Shown: piece after piece, positions 21,811-30,584 of the stretch | Layout: every line of letters starts with the position of its first letter | Numbering within the stretch: position 1 is the stretch's first letter | Origin: Corynebacterium sp. | GTDB taxonomy: Bacteria > Actinomycetota > Actinomycetes > Mycobacteriales > Mycobacteriaceae | Reading direction: 5' to 3' | NCBI GenBank assembly: GCA_030531005.1 | Contig: JAUMTW010000001.1 | Coordinates: forward strand, 1 to 64,000 | Length of the DNA stretch: 64,000 bases | Translations under genes and position numbers: made by a program | The notes under the pieces: model-generated | Told to the model about the DNA's origin: nothing | Database searches by the model: none | Seen by the model: the letters and a program-made list of their open reading frames with translations, nothing else

Positions 21811-21816
21811 TACACT
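21811..21816 (+). promoter_or_regulatory. Candidate -10 box of the FKBP gene
   Basis: TACACT about 95 nt before the FKBP start is the best -10-like hexamer in the 270-bp gap after the gltA terminator; no clear -35 is seen. Confidence 0.35.
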
Positions 21817-21911
21817 GGTCCCAAACCTCATTCCAAGGTGGCACACCCATGCCCTTTGGAAGTGCGCATCACCCGATGTGCACCTACCAACGATCCAAGG
21901 AGATAATCCCC

Positions 21912-22271
21912 ATGGAAAAGCCCCAGATTGTAGTCCCACAGGGACCAGCACCGGAAGATATTGAGATTCTCGATATCGTGCAAGGCGATGGTCCGGAAGC
22001 ACAGCCTGGTGGAGTCGTCGAAGTGCACTACGTAGGCGTGGACTATGAAACTGGCCAAGAGTTCGATTCTTCTTGGGATCGAGGTCAGAGCATCGAATTC
22101 CCATTGTCCGGCCTAATCGCAGGTTGGCAAGAAGGCATCCCTGGCATGAAAGTTGGCGGACGTCGCCAGCTCATCATCCCACCGGAGGCAGCCTATGGTC
22201 CTGCCGGTGGCGGACATCCACTGTCCGGCCGCACCTTAGTGTTCGTAATCGACTTGATCAACGCCCAGTAA
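21912..22271 (+). CDS. FKBP-type peptidyl-prolyl cis-trans isomerase
   Basis: A 119-aa single-domain cytoplasmic FKBP. Family motifs: VVEVHYVGVDYETGQEFDSS, IEFPLSGLIAGWQEGIPGM, GGRRQLIIPPEAAYGPAGGG and LVFVIDLINAQ. It catalyses prolyl isomerisation during folding. The ATG at 21912 is chosen because AAGGAG lies 9 nt upstream and the open frame before it has no family features. In C. glutamicum an FKBP also follows gltA, and accDA comes next, as here. Confidence 0.93.
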   Translation: MEKPQIVVPQGPAPEDIEILDIVQGDGPEAQPGGVVEVHYVGVDYETGQEFDSSWDRGQSIEFPLSGLIAGWQEGIPGMKVGGRRQLIIPPEAAYGPAGGGHPLSGRTLVFVIDLINAQ

Positions 22272-22359
22272 AGAGAAACGAGGGGTAAGCCCCGGCGCAC
22301 CTGAGGTGCGTGCTACAGCAGGCGGGAGTTATCCGTAGCCCCGCTGCTTATTGCTTGAG

Positions 22360-22405
22360 GCCAGCAATGTACTGTGAGTATTCGGTGCAAGTTGCTGGCT
22401 TTTTT
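22360..22405 (+). terminator. Terminator after the FKBP gene
   Basis: GCCAGCAA (22360-22367) pairs with TTGCTGGC (22392-22399) over a 24-nt loop, then six T. A second GC-rich hairpin lies just before it (about 22316-22350). Confidence 0.85.
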
Positions 22406-22603
22406 GTACTATGCCCCGCCCTTAAGAAATGCTGCCCAGGCTGTGACTGCTCCTCCACTACCTTGCGCTAGAACGTGTGGGCTACCTTGGCAGCGAACAG
22501 CTTGGAATGCTGATGCGAAATCTCGATGCCAGACATCAAGTAGCGGTTATGTGCGAATAAAAGGGGAGTGCAGGACCGTATTCTTCTTTACAGCCTTCTT
22601 CTT

Positions 22604-24100
22604 TTACTGTGCAGCAAGTCGGGTATAGCGCTCCAAGCGATGGGCTTGGGGATCATCTAAATCCCTGGCGTGCAGAGCACGCAATTGTGCTGCGATAGCT
22701 TCCCAAGTATTCGCGCAGAGATCGTCATTCTCGGGAATGACAGCATCCACTAAACCCGCAGCATGCAGTGCGCTCGCACTGACTTGCTGCTGGCGCATCA
22801 ACTCCGGGGCATGCACTGTGTCCCGATATAAAATCGCACTCGCCCCTTCAGGTGGCAGGGGACTTAACCAACTTGCTGCGGTTGACAGCACCACATCGGC
22901 AGGCAACATCGCCAAAGCACCACCGCCACAACCTTGCCCAAAAAGCACACTTACCGTGTGCGTGGGAGCAGCAAGTAAATCATGCAAAGTCTTACCAATA
23001 CTTGCCGCTAATCCTGATTCTTCCGCATGGGCAGATAACTCTGCTCCAGGGGTATCAATCACCGAGATGAGTGGCAGCTGTAGTTGCGATGCCAAGCTAA
23101 TGCCGCGACGCGCACACCGTAGAGCTGCAGCATCGAGCCAATGCTCTCCAACTGGTGGTTGTTGCTGGCGATCTTGACCAATAAAGACTGCTGGAATGCC
23201 TTGTATGCGCACTAAAGCTAGACGTAGCGCCTGTGAGGCGCGGCCTTCACCACTGCCTGAAAGTTCAAAAACATCCGCGGGATGAAGTGCTGCCAATAAA
23301 TCACCGGAACTAGGACGATCAGACTTGCGGGTGGTACATATTGCTTCCCACGCATCGAGTGGTTCAGGTTGGCGGGCATGCTGTGCGGCCGCTGGTTCTG
23401 TTCCTGCCGCCGGAAAATCTATAGGGGCAGTAATACTAAAAAACTTAGCCAACTGACTACGTAACTGATCCGGGGCTACAGTGGCATCGATAAGCCCGCA
23501 CGTCACGAGATTTTCTGCACGCTGCACATTTGAATCAATAGCATGATGAGTGGTCAGTTCCACCACCCGCGGACCTAAGAATCCAATGAGGGCACTCGGT
23601 TGAGCCAAAGTGATATGCCCAGCTGAGCCCCAGGAAGCCAACACCCCACCGGTCGTTGGATGACGCAAATACACCAGATAAGGCAGATTCGCCTGCTTAT
23701 GATGAAAAACCGCAGCCGTAATCGCTGTCATCAACGCAAATGCTGGAGTGCCTTCGTGCATGCGAGTACCACCAGATGCCGGGGCCATCACCAGCGGTAA
23801 GCGCTGCTTCGTCGCCTTGTGAATGGCGGCAATAATGCGCTGGGCGGTGGCGTACCCAATAGAGCCACCTAAGAAACCGAACTCGCTCACCACGAGTGCC
23901 ACCGCATGCCCGGCGATGCTTGCCTGGCCCGTGATGATAGATTCATCTAGACCGGTTTCTTCTGCAGCCTCCTCTAGGGCCGTGGCATAATCGGCACTGG
24001 CGTCCTCATGGCGCACTGGGTGATCCCATGACTCAAAGCTATGGGGATCGCACAATAGCTGCAGGATGTCTTGGGCGGTCGTCTTTACAGGCTTTGTCAT
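22604..24100 (-). CDS. accDA: Fused acetyl-CoA carboxylase carboxyltransferase (beta-alpha)
   Basis: A 498-aa fusion of the two carboxyltransferase halves in AccD-then-AccA order. The beta-like half has FGFLGGSIGYATAQRI, APASGGTRMHEGTPAF and TGGVLASWGSAGHITL; the alpha-like half has RCARRGISLASQLQLPLISV, DTPGAELSAHAEESG and LFGQGCGGGALAMLPADVVL. It would transfer carboxyl from biotin-BCCP to acetyl-CoA. The Cys4 zinc ribbon of typical AccD is absent. The start at 24100 has AGGAGG 5 nt upstream; the frame opens 111 nt earlier. Corynebacteria also carry other AccD proteins, so its metabolic share is uncertain. Confidence 0.9.
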   Translation of the reverse strand: MTKPVKTTAQDILQLLCDPHSFESWDHPVRHEDASADYATALEEAAEETGLDESIITGQASIAGHAVALVVSEFGFLGGSIGYATAQRIIAAIHKATKQRLPLVMAPASGGTRMHEGTPAFALMTAITAAVFHHKQANLPYLVYLRHPTTGGVLASWGSAGHITLAQPSALIGFLGPRVVELTTHHAIDSNVQRAENLVTCGLIDATVAPDQLRSQLAKFFSITAPIDFPAAGTEPAAAQHARQPEPLDAWEAICTTRKSDRPSSGDLLAALHPADVFELSGSGEGRASQALRLALVRIQGIPAVFIGQDRQQQPPVGEHWLDAAALRCARRGISLASQLQLPLISVIDTPGAELSAHAEESGLAASIGKTLHDLLAAPTHTVSVLFGQGCGGGALAMLPADVVLSTAASWLSPLPPEGASAILYRDTVHAPELMRQQQVSASALHAAGLVDAVIPENDDLCANTWEAIAAQLRALHARDLDDPQAHRLERYTRLAAQ

Positions 24101-24387
24101 GGCTTCCTCCTGTGCTTGGCAGCTGCCCCGATGTAGCTGAATCGATGCAGAACAGGATGCATTCTGCGAGCAGATTGGCGAAGTAGATGTGGCGCTGCTG
24201 CCGCAGGCCAAATTTTGGGCGAGGGGTTGTGTGCATCTTGTATGTGCAATCTAGTGTAGTGGGCCGAAGGCAGCGGCGGAGGGGTTTGTGAATTCAGCAG
24301 CCGCAGGTTGTGAGAAATAGTAGGGAATTATGGTGGGAAACTGCTGGGAACCTAACTCTCCAGTGGTGCACAATATTAGGGGCAGGT

Positions 24388-24393
24388 TATACT
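24388..24393 (+). promoter_or_regulatory. -10 box of a leaderless transcript
   Basis: TATACT ends 6 nt before the ATG at 24400 with no Shine-Dalgarno between, the classic leaderless geometry. Confidence 0.6.
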
Positions 24394-24399
24394 GCCACC

Positions 24400-25299
24400 A
24401 TGGCTTTGCGCTCCCAGAATTTTTTCCGCTTATTGGCAGCAGGTGCTGTCCTCGTTGTGACTGCGCCTGCTATCGCTGGAGCGCAGTCGGTGACAAGTGC
24501 CTCGAGCAGCTCCAGTGCCTCCAGCACGGCAAGTTCGACGAAAACTAGTACCAGCTCTGCACCATCCACGAGCACAAAGTCCGCGAAGACTAGTGCCAAT
24601 AGCGAAGAACGCGAGACTACGAGCGCAGAGCATTCGGACGCGCAACGCCTGGAGACTGGCACCATTTTTGATACTGCGCCAGTGCTCACGCACGTTATTT
24701 ATGATACTTCTGCCGCGCAGATGAGCTTTTATAACATCGATACCGATGAGTACTACGGCACGGTCAGCGATCGTTTCCAGCGCCCCGCGCTGTCTTTGTC
24801 TAAGCTCTTTTTAGCCCAGTACGTCTACGAGTATGGCACGGCTGCACAGGCAGAGCTGGCAACTACCATGTTGGAACAATCCAATGATGTCATCGCCGAT
24901 ACCCTCTATAATGTTTATCCTGCTGGCATCGATGCTGTGGCCGAGGAATTTAACTTACAATCGACTACTACCAATGGACAGCGCTGGGGCTTCTCGCTGA
25001 CGTCGACCTATGATGTTGTCTACTTTGTCTATCAGCTCTTACACACCGATCCGCATTCCCCAGTACTTGAGGCAATGCGTAATCAAGCAAAGATTGCTGC
25101 AGATGGCACCGCTCAAAATTATGGCACTTCCCAGATTGCCGGGGAAGAAGGCTCAAAGTTTGGTTGGGCTGATGACTTAAGTCTGCATTCCACCGTGAGC
25201 TTTGGGGATAACTGGATTGCCGCAGTGGCAGTAACCGGTTCTGCCGATGATGCTACCGAATTCGCGGAATTCCAATTGACTGACTTGGTGAACGAGTAA
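24400..25299 (+). CDS. Secreted serine-hydrolase / beta-lactamase-like protein
   Basis: A 299-aa exported protein. Residues 1-28 are a signal peptide (LLAAGAVLVVTAPAIAGAQS); residues 30-80 are a Ser/Thr/Lys linker. The remaining domain resembles class A beta-lactamase/penicillin-binding folds: S132-L-S-K135 (SxxK), S161-N-D (SDN-like) and K253-F-G (KTG-like, with Phe for Thr). Such proteins act in the cell wall as acylatable serine enzymes; some are inactive homologues. No resistance role is implied. It is divergent from accDA, with a leaderless-type promoter. Confidence 0.65.
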   Translation: MALRSQNFFRLLAAGAVLVVTAPAIAGAQSVTSASSSSSASSTASSTKTSTSSAPSTSTKSAKTSANSEERETTSAEHSDAQRLETGTIFDTAPVLTHVIYDTSAAQMSFYNIDTDEYYGTVSDRFQRPALSLSKLFLAQYVYEYGTAAQAELATTMLEQSNDVIADTLYNVYPAGIDAVAEEFNLQSTTTNGQRWGFSLTSTYDVVYFVYQLLHTDPHSPVLEAMRNQAKIAADGTAQNYGTSQIAGEEGSKFGWADDLSLHSTVSFGDNWIAAVAVTGSADDATEFAEFQLTDLVNE

Positions 25300-25429
25300 A
25301 AGTCAAGCGCTCTGCAGCAAGGCCAAAACCGGCCATCATCCCCTGAGGTCTGCTTTGTGGCTGCGCGAAGGTTCCTCTGGTAGTGCGTAGCAGCAACTAT
25401 TGATTCTTGAGACGAGCTTATTGTGCGGA

Positions 25430-26776
25430 TTAATCAGCAGCCTTTGCGGAATCCCCAGAAGGGGCAATCTCTTCCGGATCTACTTCAGTAATGCTTTCTT
25501 GTTGGGGCTTTTCTACTTCCTCGGCATCCCCGAGGTCTGCGATGTCTTTGTCATCAATAGTATTGCCGATGAGGCGGCCAATGAGTGGGAAGAGCAGCAC
25601 AGTGCAGGAGCCAGCAGCAACCAACAGGGATGCCGTGGTGGTGCTGAGAAGGTTTGCGCTGGTTGCTACATCGGTAACTGCGACGATGATTGGTAAGCCG
25701 GTTGCAGCATAGAAACTTAGTTGTAGGGTCTCACGGGTAGTGGTGAGTTGGGAACCGGTATCGCGGAAGTGTTCGCGAAGGAAGATAAGCAGGCCACGAG
25801 TGCAGTAAATGAGCACGACTAAGCCTATGAGGCTCCAAGGATTATCGATGACTGCTTGGGGATCAATACTCATGCCGGAGACCACGAAGAATACCGGGAT
25901 GAGCAGGGCGTAGCCCAGAATATCCAAGCGTTTTTCCATGTCATCATGGAAGCGTTCTGGCACTACCTGGCGTAGGATAAAGCCAGCGGCAAAGGCGCCG
26001 AGCACGATATCCAGTTCAAAGAGTGCAGCAATGGCCATCAAGATGCCTAGCATCAAGAACACACAGCGCAGCAAGGTTTGGTTGGTGGAACCCGCACCAT
26101 CGATAAGCGCCCGAGTCATCCACGGCATAAGGAAGCGCACGGTACGGGGCAACAGAGCTACCAAGATCGCAATAGCGAAGAAAGCGCCTAAGACGAGAGC
26201 AGTCATCCAGGTCTCACGGGCGGTAAGCAATAAAGCCATGGCCATAATCGGGCCAATCTCACCAACTGCACCGTGAATGAGAATCGAGCGGCCAACTGGC
26301 TTTTCTAATAGGCCTTCTTGCTTAATGATTGGCAACAAGGTACCAACTGCAGTTGAGGTGACTGCCAAGGCTAACACGATAGCAGTCAGCGTGCGATCAC
26401 CACCAAGGATGAAGAAAGCAGCGACAAAGCACAATAGGGCACAGGTGATCCAGGTACTGGCAGCAGACCGCCCCTCGCGGCTTTTGAGCATTGATGGCTC
26501 GATCTCATAGCCGGCAAGCAAGAAGAGCATGCCAAGGCCGAGTTCTTTGAGCAGGTCCACGCCACCACCAGTGTCGGCAAGACCAAGGACGTTTTCGCCG
26601 ATAATCAAGCCACCAATGATCAACAAGACAACGGCGGGGATGCGCTTGCCAGTGGCATAGGAGACCACGGGGGCGAGGACTGCAACCACCATGATCCAGG
26701 TGAAGGACAGAAGCGGGCCGGCGTCAGTTTCCCCGGCTGCGAGCACTGCAAAATCGGTGGTGTGAGTCAAAAGCAT
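25430..26776 (-). CDS. CPA2-family cation:proton antiporter
   Basis: A 448-aa membrane protein with about 12 hydrophobic segments of the Na+/H+ exchanger (Kef/CPA2) fold: GKRIPAVVLLIIGGLIIGENVLGL, LGLGMLFLLAGYEIEP, AVTSTAVGTLLPIIK and ELDIVLGAFAAGFILRQ. It should exchange Na+ or K+ for protons across the cytoplasmic membrane. The C-terminal 40 residues are acidic and cytosolic, without a TrkA-N domain. The ATG at 26776 is directly preceded by TAGAAT and 6 nt, so it is probably leaderless. Confidence 0.85.
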   Translation of the reverse strand: MLLTHTTDFAVLAAGETDAGPLLSFTWIMVVAVLAPVVSYATGKRIPAVVLLIIGGLIIGENVLGLADTGGGVDLLKELGLGMLFLLAGYEIEPSMLKSREGRSAASTWITCALLCFVAAFFILGGDRTLTAIVLALAVTSTAVGTLLPIIKQEGLLEKPVGRSILIHGAVGEIGPIMAMALLLTARETWMTALVLGAFFAIAILVALLPRTVRFLMPWMTRALIDGAGSTNQTLLRCVFLMLGILMAIAALFELDIVLGAFAAGFILRQVVPERFHDDMEKRLDILGYALLIPVFFVVSGMSIDPQAVIDNPWSLIGLVVLIYCTRGLLIFLREHFRDTGSQLTTTRETLQLSFYAATGLPIIVAVTDVATSANLLSTTTASLLVAAGSCTVLLFPLIGRLIGNTIDDKDIADLGDAEEVEKPQQESITEVDPEEIAPSGDSAKAAD

Positions 26777-26782
26777 GGTTGC

Positions 26783-26788
26783 ATTCTA
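26783..26788 (-). promoter_or_regulatory. -10 box of the antiporter gene (leaderless)
   Basis: TAGAAT on the minus strand ends 6 nt before the ATG at 26776; no SD. Confidence 0.55.
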
Positions 26789-26972
26789 CGGGTAGGTTTG
26801 AGAAACATAGAAATTGCATAGGTCAAAATAGAGTTTGCTTCGATCTGGGCTGCAAATCTTCAATTTTCACATGCAGAATGCGCAGGATGCCTATTACGCT
26901 GATGATAGTGCGAGAAGCATGCCAGCTAGGGCAGGGCTAGTCGTCGCGGACAGCAGGGCGTCTCGGCAATGC

Positions 26973-27013
26973 AAAAGCCTGCGATCTCCTGTGGAAGGAG
27001 GAATCGCAGGCTT
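26973..27013 (-). terminator. Terminator of the Ltp-domain gene
   Basis: AAGCCTGCGAT (26975-26985) pairs with ATCGCAGGCTT (27003-27013); an inner CTCC/GGAG pairing extends it. On the minus strand the T of the stem continue as TTTTGC. Confidence 0.85.
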
Positions 27014-27043
27014 GAATGTAGTGCAACTTCTGTGCGCTAGGAG

Positions 27044-28063
27044 TTAGCCCAACGAGCTAATGCCAAACTGAGCTTGCTCTTCAGTAAAGCCGTCGAGTAG
27101 CAGCTGCTCGCGGATACGATCTGCAGGCATTTGGAGGTTAGCGTATTGGCTTGCAACTTCCGCAGCCTCAGCATTGTAGTCAACGTTGACATTCGCCATG
27201 GCATAGTCCACTGCTTCAGGGGAAAAGCCTTCGCGCCCATTCGGCTGGGTGTTCAAGAGCGACTCACGCAGGCCAGGCTCGGAGAGGCTTAACACATTCA
27301 CATAAGACTGGGCAGCAGCCAGTGCGTCTTGTGCCTCGGCATTACCATCAGCGGAGCCAGCCTCCGGTGGTGGTGCAGAAGCCTCCGGGAAAGCATCGGC
27401 AAGTTCTACGGGGGAGGTTTCTTCAGCAGGTGCAGGTGCTGGCGCCGGTGTTCCCTCACTGGAGATTGGGGCAGGGGCAGCAGAGGTGGTGGACTCTGTA
27501 GAAGCCTCTTCGGTGCCCTCAGTGTTCTCATTGCCATTGGTTAAAGCCCAGAGCAGTACACCAACGATAGCGATAACGACGACAGCGCCACCGATTATCA
27601 ATGGCGCCTTCTTACGAGACTTCGCAGGAGCGGCCACAGCTTCACTGCCTTGGGTTTGTGGCTCTTCGAGGATTTCAGTCTCTGGGTCAGCTGCCTCTGG
27701 GTCAGCTGCAGCGCCTACGGTGTTCCAGCTATCGGCTGCTTCGACTTCATCTGCGGTAGGCAGAATCTCAGTTTCTGGAGACGCATCTACTGCTTCCTCA
27801 GTTTCGAAGATTTCGGTGGATGGTTCAGCATCCACTGCGTCATTTTCGGCATCAGCAGTTTCGAAGATTTCGGTGGCTGGTTCGGCCTCAACCTCGTCTA
27901 CCTCAGCGGCATCGACGACCTCGGTTGCGGACTCATCCGCGGCTGCATGCTTGGCATGGCGGCCAGCCTCCTCGGCGTCAGGATTTTCGGGGGAATCGCT
28001 CACAGCATCTTCGAGGGCCTTATCGAGGTCCTCAGCGTCGTGATCGTGTTCGGAATTTGCCAT
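27044..28063 (-). CDS. Membrane-anchored Ltp-domain protein with repeated PxTEI motifs
   Basis: A 339-aa single-pass protein. Residues 1-150 are acidic and cytosolic, with four copies of P-x-T-E-I-[FL] (about 62-67, 81-86, 96-101, 127-132). A TM segment lies at about 154-173 (APLIIGGAVVVIAIVGVLLW). A Ser/Pro/Glu linker follows. The C-terminal 100 residues carry two repeats of the Ltp (PF07553, host cell surface-exposed lipoprotein) type: AQDALAAAQSYVNVLSLSEP... and ...YNAEAAEVASQYANLQMP with GFTEEQAQFGISSLG. In phage TP-J34 this domain blocks superinfection; bacterial copies are uncharacterised. A TACACT box 7 nt upstream suggests a leaderless start. Confidence 0.72.
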   Translation of the reverse strand: MANSEHDHDAEDLDKALEDAVSDSPENPDAEEAGRHAKHAAADESATEVVDAAEVDEVEAEPATEIFETADAENDAVDAEPSTEIFETEEAVDASPETEILPTADEVEAADSWNTVGAAADPEAADPETEILEEPQTQGSEAVAAPAKSRKKAPLIIGGAVVVIAIVGVLLWALTNGNENTEGTEEASTESTTSAAPAPISSEGTPAPAPAPAEETSPVELADAFPEASAPPPEAGSADGNAEAQDALAAAQSYVNVLSLSEPGLRESLLNTQPNGREGFSPEAVDYAMANVNVDYNAEAAEVASQYANLQMPADRIREQLLLDGFTEEQAQFGISSLG

Positions 28064-28070
28064 AGCTGCA

Positions 28071-28076
28071 AGTGTA
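28071..28076 (-). promoter_or_regulatory. -10 box of the Ltp-domain gene (leaderless)
   Basis: TACACT on the minus strand ends 7 nt before the ATG at 28063; no SD. Confidence 0.5.
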
Positions 28077-28083
28077 GAAGAGA

Positions 28084-28116
28084 TAAGCCCGAGGCGCTAA
28101 ATGCACCGCGGGCTTA
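28084..28116 (-). terminator. Terminator-like hairpin after the APC antiporter gene
   Basis: TAAGCCCG (28084-28091) pairs with CGGGCTTA (28109-28116); on the minus strand only a short TC-rich tail follows, so strength is moderate. It also overlaps the leader side of the Ltp-domain gene. Confidence 0.55.
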
Positions 28117-28143
28117 ATGAAGAAGATATCCCCCAAATTGAGG

Positions 28144-29691
28144 CTAGGAAAAGCTGATTTGACCTTGGGAAATCAGGAAAATCGCAATCGCAGCGGCAAT
28201 GCAAATAATGGTTGCAATAATCTTTTCAAAAGTATTGAAAATCCGCCGCTGCTGAGTCTTTTGGGTCCACACATAAATAATCAGACCCGGCAGAATCAAG
28301 AGGGTTCCCAGCAATAAGAAGCGAACCTCTGCGGCATAGAGTAGCCACAGTGAGTAAATGAACCCGACAAAGGCAATGACCGAATGCTGTCGGTTCGTCT
28401 TGGTGGGGATCTCAGGACCAGACAAATCGAATTTGGTGCCCGCATCAGGGTGCGCAAAGCCGGAGCCACGGGTGGAAAGAAGGACTAAGTACAAACTCGA
28501 GAACACATACGGTAGCAGGTACAGCGAGGTTGCTAGTTGCACCATGGAGGCATAGGTAGACTCATTCAGATAGAAGATAATAATGAACACCTGAATGACT
28601 AACGCCGAGATGAACTGGGAAACATATGGGGCACCCAAATCATTGGTCTTACCCAAGGACTTTGGCAGCAGGCCATCTTCTGCCATTAAGGTAATCGGCT
28701 CAGCGCACAACATTTGCCAGGACACATAGGCTCCGAGCACGGAAATGCACAGGCCAATAGACAATAGGCCAGCCCCCCAAGGGCCAACAACATGCTGCAA
28801 AACCTGGGCCATGGCATCATCGCCTAAAGCAGCAAGCTCTTCGCGACTGAGTACTCCGAAGGACAAGAAGCTCACCGCGAGTAAGAGCAGGTACACAAAG
28901 CTAAACCCGATCAAGGTAGCAAGGGAAACATCACGACGATTGCGGGCGCGCTTGGAATAGGTCGACGCACCTTCAACACCGATAAAAGTCCAGACTGTAA
29001 AGAGCATCATGGCCTTGACCTGGGTGCTCAGTGACCAGGCTTCATCACCATTATCACCGAAAGTGGCAGCACGACCCCAGAAATCTGCAGTGAAGATTTC
29101 GGTATTGAAGCCTAAGAAAGCTACCAAGAAGATGAAGGCGAAAATCGGCAGTATTTTCGCGATTGTTGTAATCGCGTTTAAGATCGCAGCCTGGCGAATT
29201 CCACGGGAGAGACAATAGAAGATGCCCCAGGTTAGTGCGGAAACACACACAGCTTGGAAGAGCGGGTAGCGTCCATCAAAAATGCTTAAGAAGAAGCCCA
29301 AGGAACTAAAGAATAAAGTGGCATATCCTACCTGAGCGATAATGGTGCCGAGCCAATAGCCCCAACCGGAGACGAAGCCAATAAAGTCACCTAATCCTGC
29401 GCGAACATAGGAGTACACCCCGGAATCGAGCTTGGGCTTACGCTGGGCTAAAGCCTGGAAGACGAAGGCAATGCAGAGCATGCCGATGCCGGTGATTACC
29501 CACCCAATGAGTGCGGCGCCTGGTGAGGCGACCGAGGCAATATTTTGGGGTAGTGCGAAAATACCCGCCCCTACAGTCGAGCCAACAATGAGGCTAATGA
29601 GGGTTGCCATCCGTACGGTGCGGGGATCATCTTTTACCAGGTCGGCAGCGGTAGTACCGGGGTTTTCTGTGTTGTGGGTCTCTTCATTCAT
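28144..29691 (-). CDS. APC-family basic amino acid antiporter (ArcD/LysI-like)
   Basis: A 515-aa, roughly 12-TM amino acid transporter of the basic amino acid/polyamine antiporter group. Diagnostic: TLISLIVGSTVGAGIFALPQNIA in TM1, GVYSYVRAGLGDFIGFVSGWGYW, FIGVEGASTYSKRARNRRDV, and LGAYVSWQMLCAEPITLMAEDGLLPK. The closest known types are arginine/ornithine (ArcD) and lysine (LysI) carriers; the substrate is not fixed by sequence. The start has no SD but TACGCT lies 7 nt upstream. Cytosolic tails are short. Confidence 0.85.
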   Translation of the reverse strand: MNEETHNTENPGTTAADLVKDDPRTVRMATLISLIVGSTVGAGIFALPQNIASVASPGAALIGWVITGIGMLCIAFVFQALAQRKPKLDSGVYSYVRAGLGDFIGFVSGWGYWLGTIIAQVGYATLFFSSLGFFLSIFDGRYPLFQAVCVSALTWGIFYCLSRGIRQAAILNAITTIAKILPIFAFIFLVAFLGFNTEIFTADFWGRAATFGDNGDEAWSLSTQVKAMMLFTVWTFIGVEGASTYSKRARNRRDVSLATLIGFSFVYLLLLAVSFLSFGVLSREELAALGDDAMAQVLQHVVGPWGAGLLSIGLCISVLGAYVSWQMLCAEPITLMAEDGLLPKSLGKTNDLGAPYVSQFISALVIQVFIIIFYLNESTYASMVQLATSLYLLPYVFSSLYLVLLSTRGSGFAHPDAGTKFDLSGPEIPTKTNRQHSVIAFVGFIYSLWLLYAAEVRFLLLGTLLILPGLIIYVWTQKTQQRRIFNTFEKIIATIICIAAAIAIFLISQGQISFS

Positions 29692-29698
29692 CGGGATT

Positions 29699-29704
29699 AG
29701 CGTA
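29699..29704 (-). promoter_or_regulatory. -10 box of the APC antiporter gene (leaderless)
   Basis: TACGCT on the minus strand ends 7 nt before the ATG at 29691; no SD. Confidence 0.4.
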
Positions 29705-29724
29705 CCTGTCTATCAGCTATTGAG

Positions 29725-29753
29725 AAAAACCCCAGCTGCAGTGTCAGCTGGGG
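29725..29753 (-). terminator. Terminator of the DedA-like gene
   Basis: CCCCAGCTG (29730-29738) pairs with CAGCTGGGG (29745-29753); on the minus strand GTTTTTC follows. It separates the DedA-like gene from the APC antiporter gene. Confidence 0.82.
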
Positions 29754-29759
29754 GTGCTA

Positions 29760-30584
29760 TTAAACCTGTGGCTTGGGCGCCTTAGGTTTGCGATTGGCCA
29801 TGAAGATTGTCCATGCCAACAAACCAAGGGTGATCCAGAGAATGTAGCGATCGACGATGCGTAAGGTTTCAACGACCTGCTGATCAAAGGCGATCCCTAA
29901 GTAGGTATAGAACACTTTGACTACGGCAATAAAGATAACCAGATATCCGGTGACCTTCCACCACGAAACATTCTTCATCGCAGCTAAGATCACCACGATT
30001 GTAGCCGGAATCGGGGAAAAAGGGATGTAGCACAAGAACAATGCCCAGCCGATGTGGGTACGGATGAAGTTTTCCAACTTACGCCACCAAAGTGGTTGAC
30101 GATTGCCAAAGGATAAAGTGATGAACTCTTCACCCCACCAGCGTCCAATGAGGTAGTAAATCGGGACGAACTTTAACGCACTGATGACCGAGATTAGAAT
30201 CATCAAGCCTAAGAATCCGAAGTCTTCCGGGCGGGTTGCGCCATGAGTGACTAAGGTCAGCGAACTACCGGTTAATACGGTGTAGAGCACTGGTTGGTTG
30301 ACCATCAAAGCAGCGCGGAAAGGCAGGATCGCAAAGCTATAGATTGTCAGTGCCATCAAGGCGACATACAGCCAGATATCCCTCTTGCTGGGATTACGTA
30401 AGAAAGAAGGCAGATATTCCTTGTAATCGTCGGTACCGTCAGGTTGATCCGCAGCAGTTGTGGATGCGGGTGTATGGACGGTATCGATGTCGCTTTTAAA
30501 GTCTGCAGCGGCGGCGGTGCGTGCAGCAGTGGGATTTTCTGGATCTAAGCCTGGGTTTTGGTTTTGAGGATTAGAAGCATTCAT
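29760..30584 (-). CDS. DedA/VTT-like membrane protein
   Basis: A 274-aa protein: a disordered N-terminal 65 residues, then about five to six hydrophobic segments. The central part LKFVPIYYLIGRWWGEEFI, ...IRTHIGWALFLCYIPFSPIPATIVVILAAMKNVSWWKV resembles the DedA/VTT core (F-x-x-R-F-x-P-G-x-R region replaced by FLCYIPFSPIPA). DedA proteins are linked to lipid-carrier flipping and membrane homeostasis. AGGA lies about 6 nt before the ATG. Confidence 0.65.
   Translation of the reverse strand: MNASNPQNQNPGLDPENPTAARTAAAADFKSDIDTVHTPASTTAADQPDGTDDYKEYLPSFLRNPSKRDIWLYVALMALTIYSFAILPFRAALMVNQPVLYTVLTGSSLTLVTHGATRPEDFGFLGLMILISVISALKFVPIYYLIGRWWGEEFITLSFGNRQPLWWRKLENFIRTHIGWALFLCYIPFSPIPATIVVILAAMKNVSWWKVTGYLVIFIAVVKVFYTYLGIAFDQQVVETLRIVDRYILWITLGLLAWTIFMANRKPKAPKPQV

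Noticed and set aside
24400..25299. Antibiotic-resistance beta-lactamase call
   Set aside because: KTG is altered to KFG and no omega-loop Glu was identified; a cell-wall serine-hydrolase-like protein is the safer description.
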